The position numbers and the translations under genes are program-made. Below are positions 27,355-36,431 of a stretch of DNA of 64,000 nucleotides, in pieces. This DNA comes from Bacillus sp. Y1. Lineage in GTDB: Bacteria > Bacillota > Bacilli > Bacillales > Cytobacillaceae. The notes beneath the pieces are model-generated. The model ran no database searches. It was not told where the DNA came from and worked only from the letters and a program-made list of their open reading frames with translations. Numbering within the stretch: position 1 is the stretch's first letter; every line of letters begins with the position of its first letter. Location: NCBI RefSeq assembly GCF_003586445.1, contig NZ_CP030028.1:572501-636500 (forward strand), given 5' to 3'.

Positions 27355-29427
27355 CTATTTCATCTGAAAATACGTATCTAGTACTTTTCGCCCGATGGTT
27401 AAGTTCGGGGAGGGGCCTGTGTCTCCGGTGTATACCCATGGAACAATGACGGCCATTGCTACCTCGGGATTACTAGATGGGGCGTAGCTGATTAAGCTCA
27501 CATTCATCACTTCGGGTGGTGCATTTTTAGGGTACTGATCGCGGTCTGGTCCGTCGTAGAAGGATTGAGCGGTACCTGTTTTTCCAGCAGGGCTGTAAGG
27601 TGCGGAACCAAAGGCTTTTGCTCCTGTTCCGGAGGTCATGACTCTGCGGAAACCCGTTTGAACTCGTTCAATCCATTCATCCTTCATGCTCACACGGTTT
27701 AAAATATTGGGTTGTATTTCTTTGTAAACGGGACCAAGCTTATCATTAGTCGTACCAGGCTCACGGATTTCTTTTACAATATGCGGCTGTATGCGATAGC
27801 CTCCATTAGCAATCGTGGCAGCATATTGGGCAAGCTGCATGGTTGTGTACGTATCGTATTGTCCAATGACTAAGTCAAGTGCAAAACCTGGCAATGTAGA
27901 AGGTCCTTTAAATCCGGTCATTTCATTTGGAAGGTCAATTCCTGTTTTTGCACCTAATCCAAATTGGGCAAAGGAATCTCTTATTTTTGAAAAAGTATCT
28001 GGAGCTAAGCTTAATGGTGCATTTGGTACATACTGTCCACCACCGATTTTTATAGCGGTACGGAACATATACACGTTAGAAGATTGCTCTAATGCATACA
28101 AGTCATTAATCGAGCCCATATTTCTCCAAGATTTTTTTACGGGTGTCCCTTTAATGGAAAGGGGTCCGTCATAAAGGGGAGTTCCTGGAGAAATAGCGCC
28201 CGTTTGGTATCCCGTAAGCACGGTTGCTCCCTTCACTGAGGAGCCGACATTGTAGGAGGTAGTAATATTGCCAAGTGCGAAGTCCTGGACTTCTAGATTT
28301 CCTGTTTCTTCGCTTCTAGCTAAAAGCTTTCCAGCCATTGTTAGGATTTCACCAGTATTTGGATCCATTAAAACAACAAAGGCACGGTCAAGAAACTTTG
28401 TTCCACCAAATCCCCGTTTGGTAGCGAGAAGTTCTTCTTCAAGAATTTTTTCAACCGCGAGCTGTAAGTCCATATCGATGGTCAGTATGAGGTCCTTGCC
28501 GCGCGTTCCATCGGATACGGGGACCGTTCCTACAATATCTCCTGCTTTGTCTTTTAAGTATTTTATTTTGGATTTATTTCCGCGCAGAACATCTTCATAT
28601 TGATATTCCAGATAGCTTTTTCCGACACGATCATTTCTACTATAGCCACGAGAGAGATAGTAATCTAGCTGTTCTGCTGGTATCCCTTCTTCACTAGTAG
28701 TTGTTTTTCCTAATATCGTTTTTAAAGTGTTTTCGAATGAATACGTTCGCTCCCAGTCAGTAACCGTGTCTACCCCATGTAAAAAGTTGAGATTCTCACT
28801 AACCTTTGAGAATTCCTCATCTGTTACACCAACGTTTTTTACGAGATGAGGGGTGTACTCATAACCACTTGCAAATTCACGGTATATGGCAATGACCTGC
28901 ATATCTTTCTCTTTTAGAGAGGCTAGATCTTCAGCAGTGATCCTTTCTAGCAAAGTGTCATAATATTTTTTGTTAAACTCTTTTTCACTGTCTGTTGAAT
29001 CTCTCATTGCCTCTTCTTCGGATTTGGATATTTTCTCTTTAACCAATAAAGGATTTTTTAGGATCCAATAATCCTTTTTGTCACGATCTCTCACTTTCTT
29101 TGTATCCATCTTGATTAGTTCGGAGAGGTTTTCTGCTGTTTTTAACATTTCCTCCTGACTGGCTCCCCAGTTTGTGTATGTAATCGCGTTTTGAGCAATA
29201 TTATCTACTACTATTTTTCCGTTTCGGTCGTACATTTTTCCGCGTGGAACAGGTTGACTTACAACAATTTCATTTGTCCTTTCGAGTTCTTCCTTGTAGG
29301 TTACCCCCTGAACCATTTGCACGGTGCCTAAGCGCACAATTAGGATGACGAATAAGACAAAGACAATAAAAAATAGGAGGTTTACTCGTAAGGGAACGTG
29401 CCTCCGTTTGCTGGCTTTTTTCTTCAT
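27355..29427 (-). CDS. Class B penicillin-binding protein (PBP2A/PbpH-like transpeptidase)
   Basis: A 690-residue cell wall transpeptidase. A basic N-terminal tail and one helix (about 15-35) are followed by the dimerisation domain (motif VPRGKMYDRNGKIV), an MecA-like N-terminal region and the transpeptidase domain with its catalytic motifs: SSVK (GSSVKGATV), SSN (EQSSNVYM) and KTG (AGKTGTAQ). Length and motif order match PbpA/PbpH of B. subtilis, which act in side-wall elongation. The ATG at 29427 suits AAGGAG at 29436-29441; the frame also allows GTG at 29436, which overlaps that site. The upstream region holds a DnaA-box cluster. Confidence 0.92.
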   Translation of the reverse strand: MKKKASKRRHVPLRVNLLFFIVFVLFVILIVRLGTVQMVQGVTYKEELERTNEIVVSQPVPRGKMYDRNGKIVVDNIAQNAITYTNWGASQEEMLKTAENLSELIKMDTKKVRDRDKKDYWILKNPLLVKEKISKSEEEAMRDSTDSEKEFNKKYYDTLLERITAEDLASLKEKDMQVIAIYREFASGYEYTPHLVKNVGVTDEEFSKVSENLNFLHGVDTVTDWERTYSFENTLKTILGKTTTSEEGIPAEQLDYYLSRGYSRNDRVGKSYLEYQYEDVLRGNKSKIKYLKDKAGDIVGTVPVSDGTRGKDLILTIDMDLQLAVEKILEEELLATKRGFGGTKFLDRAFVVLMDPNTGEILTMAGKLLARSEETGNLEVQDFALGNITTSYNVGSSVKGATVLTGYQTGAISPGTPLYDGPLSIKGTPVKKSWRNMGSINDLYALEQSSNVYMFRTAIKIGGGQYVPNAPLSLAPDTFSKIRDSFAQFGLGAKTGIDLPNEMTGFKGPSTLPGFALDLVIGQYDTYTTMQLAQYAATIANGGYRIQPHIVKEIREPGTTNDKLGPVYKEIQPNILNRVSMKDEWIERVQTGFRRVMTSGTGAKAFGSAPYSPAGKTGTAQSFYDGPDRDQYPKNAPPEVMNVSLISYAPSSNPEVAMAVIVPWVYTGDTGPSPNLTIGRKVLDTYFQMK

Positions 29428-29539
29428 GAACTTCACTCCTTAGAAGGGAACGACTCTATTGGTATATATTTCTATTTTTATCATAATCTATGACGTTCTT
29501 AATAACAATAAAGTTTCAATTTTTTGACTAATTAACAGG

Positions 29540-29687
29540 TTATTCACAAGATGTGGATTACTATTGTGAAAATGCTGTTAATAAGCTGTATACAACTTAA
29601 ATAATCCACATTATCCACAATTTACACACGGAGTTATGCACATTATCCACAGTAATGGGCTATATCCAGAACAAAACCTGAGGATAA
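29540..29687. promoter_or_regulatory. DnaA-box cluster
   Basis: Exact TTATNCACA matches on the plus strand: 29540-29548, 29611-29619 (TTATCCACA), 29634-29642 and 29643-29651 (TTATCCACA). One-mismatch boxes: 29552-29560 (reverse), 29602-29610 and 29679-29687 (reverse). Two pairs are head to tail with no gap (29602/29611 and 29634/29643). The cluster fills the divergent intergenic region between the penicillin-binding protein and the DUF1659 gene. No dnaA or dnaN is nearby, so it is not the usual oriC. Confidence 0.85.
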
Positions 29688-29760
29688 ATAAAAAAATTAT
29701 AAACAACCTGTCCAAATGCCTCTTTTCTTTCTATATAGAAGGTGAGAGGAGGTGATAGAG

Positions 29761-29982
29761 ATGGCACAGGCGATGATCATGGATACAAAGCTTAAAGTAT
29801 TGTTTGAAAATGGACTGAACTCAAAAGGAGAAGTAATTATTAAAACGAAGACATTTAGTAATGTGCGTAAGGAGGCTACGGCGGACCAACTTTTTCAAGC
29901 GGGTCAAGCATTAGCAAGTCTTTGTTCACTACCAGTAGTGAATATTGAACGAGCTGACAATTTTGAGTTGGTAAACGCGTAA
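29761..29982 (+). CDS. DUF1659 family protein
   Basis: A 73-residue protein with the DUF1659 pattern (LKVLFENGLNSKGEVIIKTKTFSNVRKEATADQLFQAGQALASL). Such genes usually precede a DUF2922 gene in Bacilli, as here. Function unknown. The ATG at 29761 sits 6 bases after GGAGGTG; a GTG at 29752 overlaps that site. Confidence 0.85.
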   Translation: MAQAMIMDTKLKVLFENGLNSKGEVIIKTKTFSNVRKEATADQLFQAGQALASLCSLPVVNIERADNFELVNA

Positions 29983-30019
29983 GTGAAGATGAGTGATTAA
30001 TCATTAGGAGGTGAGTAAA

Positions 30020-30238
30020 TTGGCCAAAACATTAGAATTACAATTCATAACAGAAACAGGTGAAACAACAACCATTAGTATGGAATCTCCAAAGGAACCT
30101 GTTGATGCGGCTGCTGTTAAGGTTGCGATGGATCAAATTGTTGCTTCCAATGCATTTTATAGTGCGAAGGGACAGCTCGTTTCCCCTAAAGGCATTAGAG
30201 TAATTGAGAGAAATGTGACACCTTATGAACTAGCATAA
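30020..30238 (+). CDS. DUF2922 family protein
   Basis: A 72-residue protein (LAKTLELQFITETGETTTISMESPKEPVDAAAVKVAMDQIVASNAF). Same operon as the DUF1659 gene and followed by a terminator. TTG start at 30020 with GGAGGTG upstream. The conserved pairing suggests a small two-component structure; nothing more can be said. Confidence 0.85.
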   Translation: MAKTLELQFITETGETTTISMESPKEPVDAAAVKVAMDQIVASNAFYSAKGQLVSPKGIRVIERNVTPYELA

Positions 30239-30244
30239 AATAAG

Positions 30245-30281
30245 AGAGAGTCGGTTGAAATTGACCGACTCTCTTTTTTTG
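30245..30281 (+). terminator. Terminator after the DUF pair
   Basis: A perfect 11-bp stem (AGAGAGTCGGT at 30245-30255 with 30264-30274) followed by T. Confidence 0.92.
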
Positions 30282-30317
30282 GAAGGTAAGAAAGTATATA
30301 AATTTGCACTTTGAAAA

Positions 30318-30466
30318 TTGTCCAGCTTCAGCGCCCAGCGACTAGTGTACTTCGATCTTCTCCCTACGATAAGTCAACATCGAATCGCTTGCGCTCTCCG
30401 TGTTTCCTTTATCTCAGTCGAATCTCTCCAGTCCATACGTTGCTAGACGGGCGCTTGCGCTTTTCT
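30318..30466. repeat. Bacillaceae intergenic repeat (GTCCAGCTTCAGCGCC type)
   Basis: The block opens with TGTCCAGCTTCAGCGCCCAG and closes with GACGGGCGCTTGCGCTTTT. The inner edges AGCGCCC and GGGCGCT are inverted. Blocks of this kind, ending in CTTGCGCTTTT or similar, recur between genes in many Bacillaceae genomes. The frames through it are chance. The internal part here is GC-rich relative to its surroundings. Confidence 0.6.
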
Positions 30467-30468
30467 TG

Positions 30469-30957
30469 CTACATAACAATTTTACACCAAAGTACTTTGT
30501 CTTTAATTCTTACACCAGCTAATTTTCCGAACGGTATGTCTCGAACGACTTCAATGTCATTAAAGTTAATAGTGAGCTTGTTATCCTCGTACGTTACCCC
30601 ATCCGCATCCTTTAAGAGTTTCTTTTTCATGGATTCCTTTAGACTGGGCTTTAAGTCGACTACCTCAAACTGTATCCGTCTTCCTTTTGCCATAATAGGT
30701 TTCAGTTCAAGTCGGAAGGGAACAGGTACGAGCATGACCTTTGTATTTCCTGTTAAGACCAGATGTTCTCCTTCAAACGAACATTGTAAATTGGAGGTTC
30801 CTTCTAATGGCTGAAGATGTAGCAGGCGGTTGACGAGCTCTTCTGACATACGAATAGGTGTACCAGTAGCGATTTTATCGAGCAGGCTTTCCACCGTCCA
30901 TGATTGATCTTTTAATTCCCCAAGCTTTCGTTGCATTGTTTCGAGAAACTCGTTCAT
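30469..30957 (-). CDS. Uncharacterised conserved protein, 162 residues
   Basis: Not recognised with confidence. The N-terminal third is helical and charged (MNEFLETMQRKLGELKDQSWTVESLLDKIATG). The rest is beta-rich (LQCSFEGEHLVLTGNTKVMLVPVPFRLELKPIMAKGRRIQFEVVDLKPS) and could be a lipid- or ligand-binding sheet of the LmeA/DUF2993 type, which is a guess. No signal peptide or membrane segment. It stands alone on the minus strand. Confidence 0.65.
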   Translation of the reverse strand: MNEFLETMQRKLGELKDQSWTVESLLDKIATGTPIRMSEELVNRLLHLQPLEGTSNLQCSFEGEHLVLTGNTKVMLVPVPFRLELKPIMAKGRRIQFEVVDLKPSLKESMKKKLLKDADGVTYEDNKLTINFNDIEVVRDIPFGKLAGVRIKDKVLWCKIVM

Positions 30958-31070
30958 GCGGTCTCCTCCAAGCTGTCATTTTTCTAGTTCGAATACATTC
31001 ATTACATTATATGGACGGTAAAAATAAAAAATGAATAAAGTTGAAAATTGTTAAGTTTGATAATATATGC

Positions 31071-31099
31071 TTGATTTTTCCATTTTTATTATATATAGT
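31071..31099 (+). promoter_or_regulatory. Candidate promoter of the YtrA-type operon
   Basis: TTGATT at 31071-31076 and TATAGT at 31094-31099, 17-base spacer. The -10 box overlaps the left arm of the palindromic operator, so a bound repressor would block it. Confidence 0.5.
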
Positions 31100-31120
31100 A
31101 CATTACATCAGTAATGTACT
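31097..31120. promoter_or_regulatory. Perfect palindromic operator of the GntR regulator
   Basis: AGTACATTAC (31097-31106) and GTAATGTACT (31111-31120) are exact inverted repeats around ATCA, 33 bases before the regulator start. It is the expected autoregulation site of a YtrA-type GntR repressor. Confidence 0.8.
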
Positions 31121-31152
31121 AACATACCATATGAATATAGGAGGTGAGGAAC

Positions 31153-31521
31153 ATGATCTTAAACTCAAATAGTATGAAGCCTATCTATGTACAAATTGCA
31201 GAGTATCTAGAAGGGGAGATATTAAGGGACTCCATTCGACCTGACGAAAAGATTTACTCTCAATATCAGCTGGCGGAAATGTTCAACATCAATCCTGCTA
31301 CGGCGGCAAAAGGGTTGAATTTGTTAGCGGATGAAGACATTTTGTACAAAAGGAGAGGGCTTGGAATGTTTGTGGCTGCAGATGCAAAGAAGATCATCCT
31401 CACAAAACGAACCAACACCAAACTGAAGGAGCTAATTGAAGAAACGGTTAGAGAAGCCCGTCAATTAGGAGTAAGTAAGGAAGAACTAATGGAGATGATT
31501 CAAAAGGAGGGGGAGGAGTAA
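31153..31521 (+). CDS. YtrA-family GntR transcriptional regulator
   Basis: A 122-residue regulator with an N-terminal winged helix ([67 protein letters not shown]) and a short C-terminal helical part for dimerisation, the compact YtrA layout. It should repress its own operon, which codes for an ABC transporter; the YtrA regulon of B. subtilis responds to cell-wall antibiotics. The ATG at 31153 is set by AGGAGG 7 bases upstream. Its stop overlaps the next start. Confidence 0.93.
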   Translation: MILNSNSMKPIYVQIAEYLEGEILRDSIRPDEKIYSQYQLAEMFNINPATAAKGLNLLADEDILYKRRGLGMFVAADAKKIILTKRTNTKLKELIEETVREARQLGVSKEELMEMIQKEGEE

Positions 31522-32417
31522 TGAATATCGTTGCATGCAAGAACCTGTCAAAAACATATGGAAGGAATCAAGCTTTAAGAAGTGTTTCTTTTTCTCTAGA
31601 GGGTGAAAAGATCATAGGCTTGATTGGTCGAAACGGAGCTGGTAAGTCCACTCTATTAAAACTGATGGCAGGCTTTCTTGAAAAAACATCTGGGGAGATC
31701 AACGTTTTTTCGGAAAATCCATTTAATAGCTTAAAAGTTTCTGCTAACTCCATTTTTATGAGTGATGAAGTTACCTTTAATCCAGCCCTCACTTTAGAAG
31801 AAGTTCTAAAGGCAGCCGAAAGCTTCTATCCAAACTGGAATCGAGATTTAGCCTACCGACTTTTAGATTACTTTTCTATATCGCCACATTCCTACCATGC
31901 CAGTCTCTCAAAAGGGATGAGAAGCACGTTCAACACGATTATGGGACTGTCAACCAGAGCACCACTAACCTTATTTGATGAACCGACCACAGGAATGGAT
32001 GCGGCCGTTCGAAAAGATTTTTACCGAGCTATTTTAAAAGATTATTTAGCCTTTCCACGGATGATCGTCATATCAAGTCACCTGTTAAATGAGATGGAGG
32101 AACTTTTTGAGGAGCTTTTGCTGATAAAAGAAGGGGCCGTTCATTTTCATGAAAGTGTGGAAGATTTGAAAGAATACGCGATTGGTATTACCGGAAGAAC
32201 TTCCATAGTGGAAGAGTTATTGATAAATGATGAGGTTATTTTTCAACAAGCAGTTGGGATTGATCAGAGCTATGTTGTAGTGAAGCGTGGGGAAGAATTA
32301 CAGCAACAAGCAAAGTTGCTATGGCTTGAGCTGTCACCTGTTTCCGTTAGTGATTTATGCATGTATATAACAAGCAAGTCTAAGGGAGGGATTGATCATG
32401 TATTTGACAGAGAGTAA
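31521..32417 (+). CDS. ABC transporter ATPase (YtrB-like)
   Basis: A 298-residue ATPase: Walker A ([15 protein letters not shown]), Q-loop changed to MSDEVTFNP, signature weak ([15 protein letters not shown]), Walker B ([14 protein letters not shown]) and H-loop ([12 protein letters not shown]). The divergent Q-loop and signature are typical of YtrB-type ATPases controlled by GntR genes. Overlaps the regulator by 1 base and the permease by 20. Confidence 0.9.
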   Translation: MNIVACKNLSKTYGRNQALRSVSFSLEGEKIIGLIGRNGAGKSTLLKLMAGFLEKTSGEINVFSENPFNSLKVSANSIFMSDEVTFNPALTLEEVLKAAESFYPNWNRDLAYRLLDYFSISPHSYHASLSKGMRSTFNTIMGLSTRAPLTLFDEPTTGMDAAVRKDFYRAILKDYLAFPRMIVISSHLLNEMEELFEELLLIKEGAVHFHESVEDLKEYAIGITGRTSIVEELLINDEVIFQQAVGIDQSYVVVKRGEELQQQAKLLWLELSPVSVSDLCMYITSKSKGGIDHVFDRE

Positions 32418-33144
32418 TGTTCGAGACGTTATTTTCAAACAGTATCGCTATAAGCTGCAGGCCTATTTAGGGGTGTTTACCTCTCTTATGTTTATCCAAG
32501 TGCTTGGGATGTTATTTTCGATTAGCGGAACGGGCTCTATGGGAGGTAGTGCCGGTACCTTTAGTTACGATGTGAGAACCTATAGTGGTAGTTTGGTTGC
32601 TATTTTTACTTTGATATGGGCTTTCTCAAACGGGATCTCACTGACCACGAAGCAGCATAGATATGATGACTTCAATTTTGTAACGACACGACAGGTAAGC
32701 CATTATGCGAATGCATTGATTCTCGCGACAGCAAGTGTGATTGCTGCCATAACAGGGCTTTTAACAACTTATGTTTTAAGATTACTGGTTACACAGGTTT
32801 TGAAAACACCTTCCGTTGCGGTCGATCAGCTTTCGGCGATAGATGTATGTAAGGGATTAATAGGATTTTTTCTATATATTCTCCTGTTTGCTAGCGTTGG
32901 TTATTTTATTGGAATGCTTGCTCAAATGAATAAGATAGTTGCGTTTTTACTTCCGGTGCTTCTTATTGTTGTCATTACAATCCAAGCGTACTTAGGGGGA
33001 GAAGGGGCATTATTAGTCGATATAGGGAGATTTTATGTACTTGAGGCTTCGTTTCTTCTATTTACGGTTAAGAGTGTCATCACTTCTGTACTATTATTTC
33101 TAGGAGCCTGCATGTTAGGTAATCGTTTGGAGGTGGGGATGTGA
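32398..33144 (+). CDS. ABC permease-like membrane protein of the YtrA operon
   Basis: A 248-residue protein with about six helices (for instance [97 protein letters not shown]). ABC-2-type permease by context; no strong sequence motif. ATG at 32398 behind GGGAGGG. Confidence 0.8.
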   Translation: MYLTESNVRDVIFKQYRYKLQAYLGVFTSLMFIQVLGMLFSISGTGSMGGSAGTFSYDVRTYSGSLVAIFTLIWAFSNGISLTTKQHRYDDFNFVTTRQVSHYANALILATASVIAAITGLLTTYVLRLLVTQVLKTPSVAVDQLSAIDVCKGLIGFFLYILLFASVGYFIGMLAQMNKIVAFLLPVLLIVVITIQAYLGGEGALLVDIGRFYVLEASFLLFTVKSVITSVLLFLGACMLGNRLEVGM

Positions 33145-33827
33145 TGGTAGCCATTATTCTACTAATCTTGGTTATTGCTGCAGTGGTTTCTCAACTGTCT
33201 AAATCGAAGAAAAAGGCATGGATCGGAATGAAAACTACAAGATTACTGCTTCTTGGTTACGTAGGTTTGCTGCTTCTGCTCGCTGTTGCTTCTTTGCTTC
33301 TGCCTATGAATAGCACTTCCATCAAAATGATGTCTGAAGAAGAAGTGGAACAGAGTATGAAGCTTCAGGATCAAGTGATGAATGAGGCATTTAGAGGTAC
33401 CTTTAAAGAGGAGAACGGTTTAGATGTTGTGGAGAAATGGACTTTTCCACTTACAAGTGACGAGCTTGGTATTACACCTATTAATGATTATTCCGTTCAA
33501 GTGTTTATTGAGAAAAGCCTAAATATGGGGGAAGAAATTCAGATTACTCATTATGCGGGAAAAACCATTGTGAACGGGATGGATCTTACGGAAAAACGAG
33601 GTGAGGTCCAAATAGAGATGCAAGGCAATGAACTTGAAATCAAGAATCCCTCTCATGTATCGGTAACATTAGCTGAGATATCAAGTGGGTTCCCGTTCCA
33701 ACAATTCTCCGCAGAAAAGGTTGATTTATTTCAAAATAGCTCATACGGCAACATGGGAATGGATGTGCTGTATATAAAAGCTCCTAAAGGGTTGAAAATA
33801 GAAGGCCAAGCACTTTACGTCAACTAA
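33144..33827 (+). CDS. Membrane-anchored protein with extracellular domain
   Basis: A 227-residue protein. Two hydrophobic segments (VAIILLILVIAAVVSQL and LLLLGYVGLLLLLAVASLLLP) precede a beta-rich domain of about 165 residues (residues 60-227), likely outside the cell. It overlaps the permease stop by 1 base, so it is part of the operon. It may be a binding or adaptor subunit; YtrF-like proteins have a different fold. Function not recognised. Confidence 0.7.
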   Translation: MVAIILLILVIAAVVSQLSKSKKKAWIGMKTTRLLLLGYVGLLLLLAVASLLLPMNSTSIKMMSEEEVEQSMKLQDQVMNEAFRGTFKEENGLDVVEKWTFPLTSDELGITPINDYSVQVFIEKSLNMGEEIQITHYAGKTIVNGMDLTEKRGEVQIEMQGNELEIKNPSHVSVTLAEISSGFPFQQFSAEKVDLFQNSSYGNMGMDVLYIKAPKGLKIEGQALYVN

Positions 33828-33861
33828 AGTGTCCACCTCAGGCGTACAAATCGGACCCAAG

Positions 33862-33933
33862 TGTCCACGAGCGGTGACAGACACCCTTCGTGGACAAAAA
33901 GGGCATTTTGTCCACGGACGGTGTCTGACACCG
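33862..33933. repeat. Palindromic GGTG-TC-GACACC repeat element
   Basis: 33862-33896 has terminal inverted repeats TGTCCACGA and TCGTGGACA around GCGGTGACAGACACC. A second block at 33919-33933, CGGTGTCTGACACCG, is a near-perfect palindrome. The 35-bp block recurs in inverted orientation at 47937-47971 with one mismatch. Such blocks are seen in other Bacillaceae intergenic regions; function unknown. Confidence 0.85.
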
Positions 33934-33939
33934 AAATGG

Positions 33940-33969
33940 TTGACAGGGGGCGCTTTTGTGTGATATTTA
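33940..33969 (+). promoter_or_regulatory. Probable sigma-A promoter of htpG
   Basis: TTGACA at 33940-33945 and TATTTA at 33964-33969, 18-base spacer. The predicted start lies at the left edge of the CIRCE element. Confidence 0.65.
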
Positions 33970-33977
33970 ATTAGTGA

Positions 33978-34004
33978 TTAGCACTCTATGTGGTAGAGTG
34001 CTAA
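33978..34004. promoter_or_regulatory. CIRCE element (HrcA operator)
   Basis: TTAGCACTC (33978-33986), 9 bases, GAGTGCTAA (33996-34004): a perfect match to the CIRCE consensus, at the transcription start of htpG. Confidence 0.95.
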
Positions 34005-34039
34005 AGAAATTACATATATTGATGAGAGGGGATTTTTGA

Positions 34040-35917
34040 ATGGAAAAGAAGCAATTCCAGGCAGAGTCAAAGAGATTGTTAGACATGATGATTCACTCCA
34101 TTTACACACATCGAGAAATTTTTCTACGTGAGTTGTTATCAAACGCAAGTGATGCGATTGATAAAATTTATTATCGTGCCTTAACAGACGAAAACATTAC
34201 TTTTGATAAAGACAACTATTTTATTAAGATTGCTGCTGACAAAGAGAGCAGAAGATTAACGATTACGGATACCGGAATTGGGATGACCAAGGAAGAGCTT
34301 GAAAACAATCTTGGGGTCATCGCTAAAAGTGGTTCGCTTGCCTTTAAATCTGAAAATGAGCTAAAGGATGGTCACGACATCATTGGGCAATTTGGTGTTG
34401 GGTTTTATTCTGCATTCATGGTGGCAGATGTGGTGACGGTGATCACCAAATCACTAGGAAGTGACACGGCTTATAAGTGGGAATCGCTAGGTGCGGATGG
34501 TTATACGATTGAGCCTTATGAAAAAAGTGAAGTGGGAACGGAAATCATCCTTACCATTAAGCAAAATACAGAAGACGATAACTATGATGAATTTTTAGAA
34601 GAGTATCGTCTCAAATCAATTGTTAAAAAGTACTCAGACTTCATTCGTTACCCAATTAAAATGGATACCACGAGCAGACGTTTAAAAGAAGGTAGTGAAT
34701 CGGAATACGAGGATTATTCAGAAGAGCAAACCATTAATAGCATGGTGCCAATCTGGAGAAAGAACAAAAACGAATTAACAACAGAGGACTACGAAAACTT
34801 TTACGCTGAAAAACATTACGGCTTTGATAAACCATTAAAGCATATTCACATCAGCGTAGATGGTGCGGTTCGTTATAATGCGGTGTTATATATTCCTGAA
34901 AAAATTCCATTTGATTATTACACGCAGGAGTATGAAAAAGGGCTGGAGCTTTATTCAAACGGTGTTCTTATCATGAATAAATGCGGAGATCTATTACCGG
35001 ACTATTTCAGCTTTGTTAAAGGGATGGTTGATTCAGAAGATTTATCCCTCAATATCTCAAGAGAGATGTTACAGCATGATCGTCAATTAAAACTCATTGC
35101 GAAAAATATTAAAAACAAAATCAAAGGTCAACTACAAAGCTTATTAAAAGATGACCGCGAAAAGTACGAGGCATTTTTCCAATCCTTTGGCCGCCAATTA
35201 AAGTTTGGCGTTTATAGCGATTTTGGAAGCAATAAAGAGACGCTTCAGGATCTCCTCATGTTCTATTCATCTAAGGAAAAGAAGCTTGTTACGTTAGATG
35301 AGTATGTTTCAAGAATGCCTGAGGATCAAAAGTATATTTATTATGCATCAGGTGAGTCGGTGGAGCGTATTGAAAAGCTTCCTCAAACAGAGCTTGTTGC
35401 TGATAAAGGCTATGAAATTCTTTACTTCACAGACGACATTGATGAGTTTGCGATTCGTATGGTTATGAATTATAAGGAAAAAGAATTTAAGTCAGTCTCT
35501 AGCGGTGATTTAGGGATTGAAGAGCAAGCAGATGAAAAAGAGACGGCAGAACAAACGGAGAACCAAGAACTGTTTGAATACATGAAATCTGCTCTTGGAG
35601 AAAAGGTAAAGGCCGTACGAGTATCCAAGCGTCTAAAATCACATCCTGTTTGTTTAACAACTGAAGGAGACGTTTCCATTGAGATGGAGAAAGTTCTCCA
35701 AGCGATGCCAAATAGCCAAAATGTCAAAGCAGACAAAGTGTTAGAGATCAACGTGAATCACGAAGTATTTGCTTCTTTAAAGGATGCATTTGCTAATGAC
35801 AAGGACAAGCTCACCTTGTTTACAGGGCTCCTTTACAATCAGGCATTGCTCACTGAGGGGTTACCAATTGAAGATCCAGTAGAATTTACAAACGATATTT
35901 GCAAAATTATGGTGTAA
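34040..35917 (+). CDS. htpG: Chaperone HtpG (Hsp90)
   Basis: A 625-residue Hsp90. The N-terminal ATPase has the GHKL motifs ([41 protein letters not shown]). The middle domain carries the catalytic arginine loop ([10 protein letters not shown]). The C-terminal dimerisation domain ends near residue 625. Acts in late folding of client proteins. In B. subtilis htpG is not under HrcA control; here a perfect CIRCE precedes it, so HrcA regulation is expected. GGGGATTTTTGA precedes the ATG. Confidence 0.97.
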   Translation: MEKKQFQAESKRLLDMMIHSIYTHREIFLRELLSNASDAIDKIYYRALTDENITFDKDNYFIKIAADKESRRLTITDTGIGMTKEELENNLGVIAKSGSLAFKSENELKDGHDIIGQFGVGFYSAFMVADVVTVITKSLGSDTAYKWESLGADGYTIEPYEKSEVGTEIILTIKQNTEDDNYDEFLEEYRLKSIVKKYSDFIRYPIKMDTTSRRLKEGSESEYEDYSEEQTINSMVPIWRKNKNELTTEDYENFYAEKHYGFDKPLKHIHISVDGAVRYNAVLYIPEKIPFDYYTQEYEKGLELYSNGVLIMNKCGDLLPDYFSFVKGMVDSEDLSLNISREMLQHDRQLKLIAKNIKNKIKGQLQSLLKDDREKYEAFFQSFGRQLKFGVYSDFGSNKETLQDLLMFYSSKEKKLVTLDEYVSRMPEDQKYIYYASGESVERIEKLPQTELVADKGYEILYFTDDIDEFAIRMVMNYKEKEFKSVSSGDLGIEEQADEKETAEQTENQELFEYMKSALGEKVKAVRVSKRLKSHPVCLTTEGDVSIEMEKVLQAMPNSQNVKADKVLEINVNHEVFASLKDAFANDKDKLTLFTGLLYNQALLTEGLPIEDPVEFTNDICKIMV

Positions 35918-35923
35918 GCAAGG

Positions 35924-35955
35924 GAGGGCACTCAATATATGAGTGCTCTTTTCTT
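35924..35955 (+). terminator. Terminator of htpG
   Basis: GGCACTCA and TGAGTGCT arms around AATATA-like loop, followed by TTTTCTTATT. Confidence 0.8.
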
Positions 35956-36013
35956 ATTACCCTCAAAAAAATGCATCCATCACTAAATATATAGAAAAAG
36001 GTGGTGATATTGG

Positions 36014-36265
36014 ATGATTTTTCAATTGCCTATTCACTCTTCTGAAAAAGTGACAGATGTATATATAAACAAACTGAATACTGACGGATTTATTGTGGCG
36101 ATACCTGAAATACACTGGTCTATCTTTTTACCTGCACATGGGTCAAAGGATAGTCACTGCCAACATATATTGCAATCATTAATGTTTCAATTATTTGAAG
36201 GAAATGCAGAAAGTTTAGCGAAGGACATTGTTAAATTGTTAGAAAGGCAGTTCTTTAGAAAATAG
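36014..36265 (+). CDS. Small protein, 83 residues, possibly YueH-like
   Basis: A soluble protein with VTDVYINKLNTDGFIVAIPEIHWSIFLPAHGS, which resembles the YueH pattern (IAIP.I.WS..F) of B. subtilis. This is a weak match. ATG behind AAAGGTGGTGAT. Single gene; function unknown. Confidence 0.6.
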   Translation: MIFQLPIHSSEKVTDVYINKLNTDGFIVAIPEIHWSIFLPAHGSKDSHCQHILQSLMFQLFEGNAESLAKDIVKLLERQFFRK

Positions 36266-36431
36266 AAATGCCTTTGTAAGAAAATCTCCCGATCAATCCC
36301 CCAATTTTACACCGAATCCTTGTTATTGTATGGAGGGGTGTACTACTATGAAGATATAAACTATCTTCTCCTGGAGGTGACAGGTTCTGCTTCACCTAAC
36401 AAAACATCATAATCCAGAGCAAAACCATGAG

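Noticed and set aside
29540..29687. Chromosomal origin oriC.
   Set aside because: No dnaA, dnaN, rpmH or recF gene is near, and there is no clear AT-rich unwinding element next to the boxes.
30311..30814. 167-residue open frame on the plus strand.
   Set aside because: It runs through the intergenic repeat and antisense to the 30469-30957 gene; no ribosome binding site.
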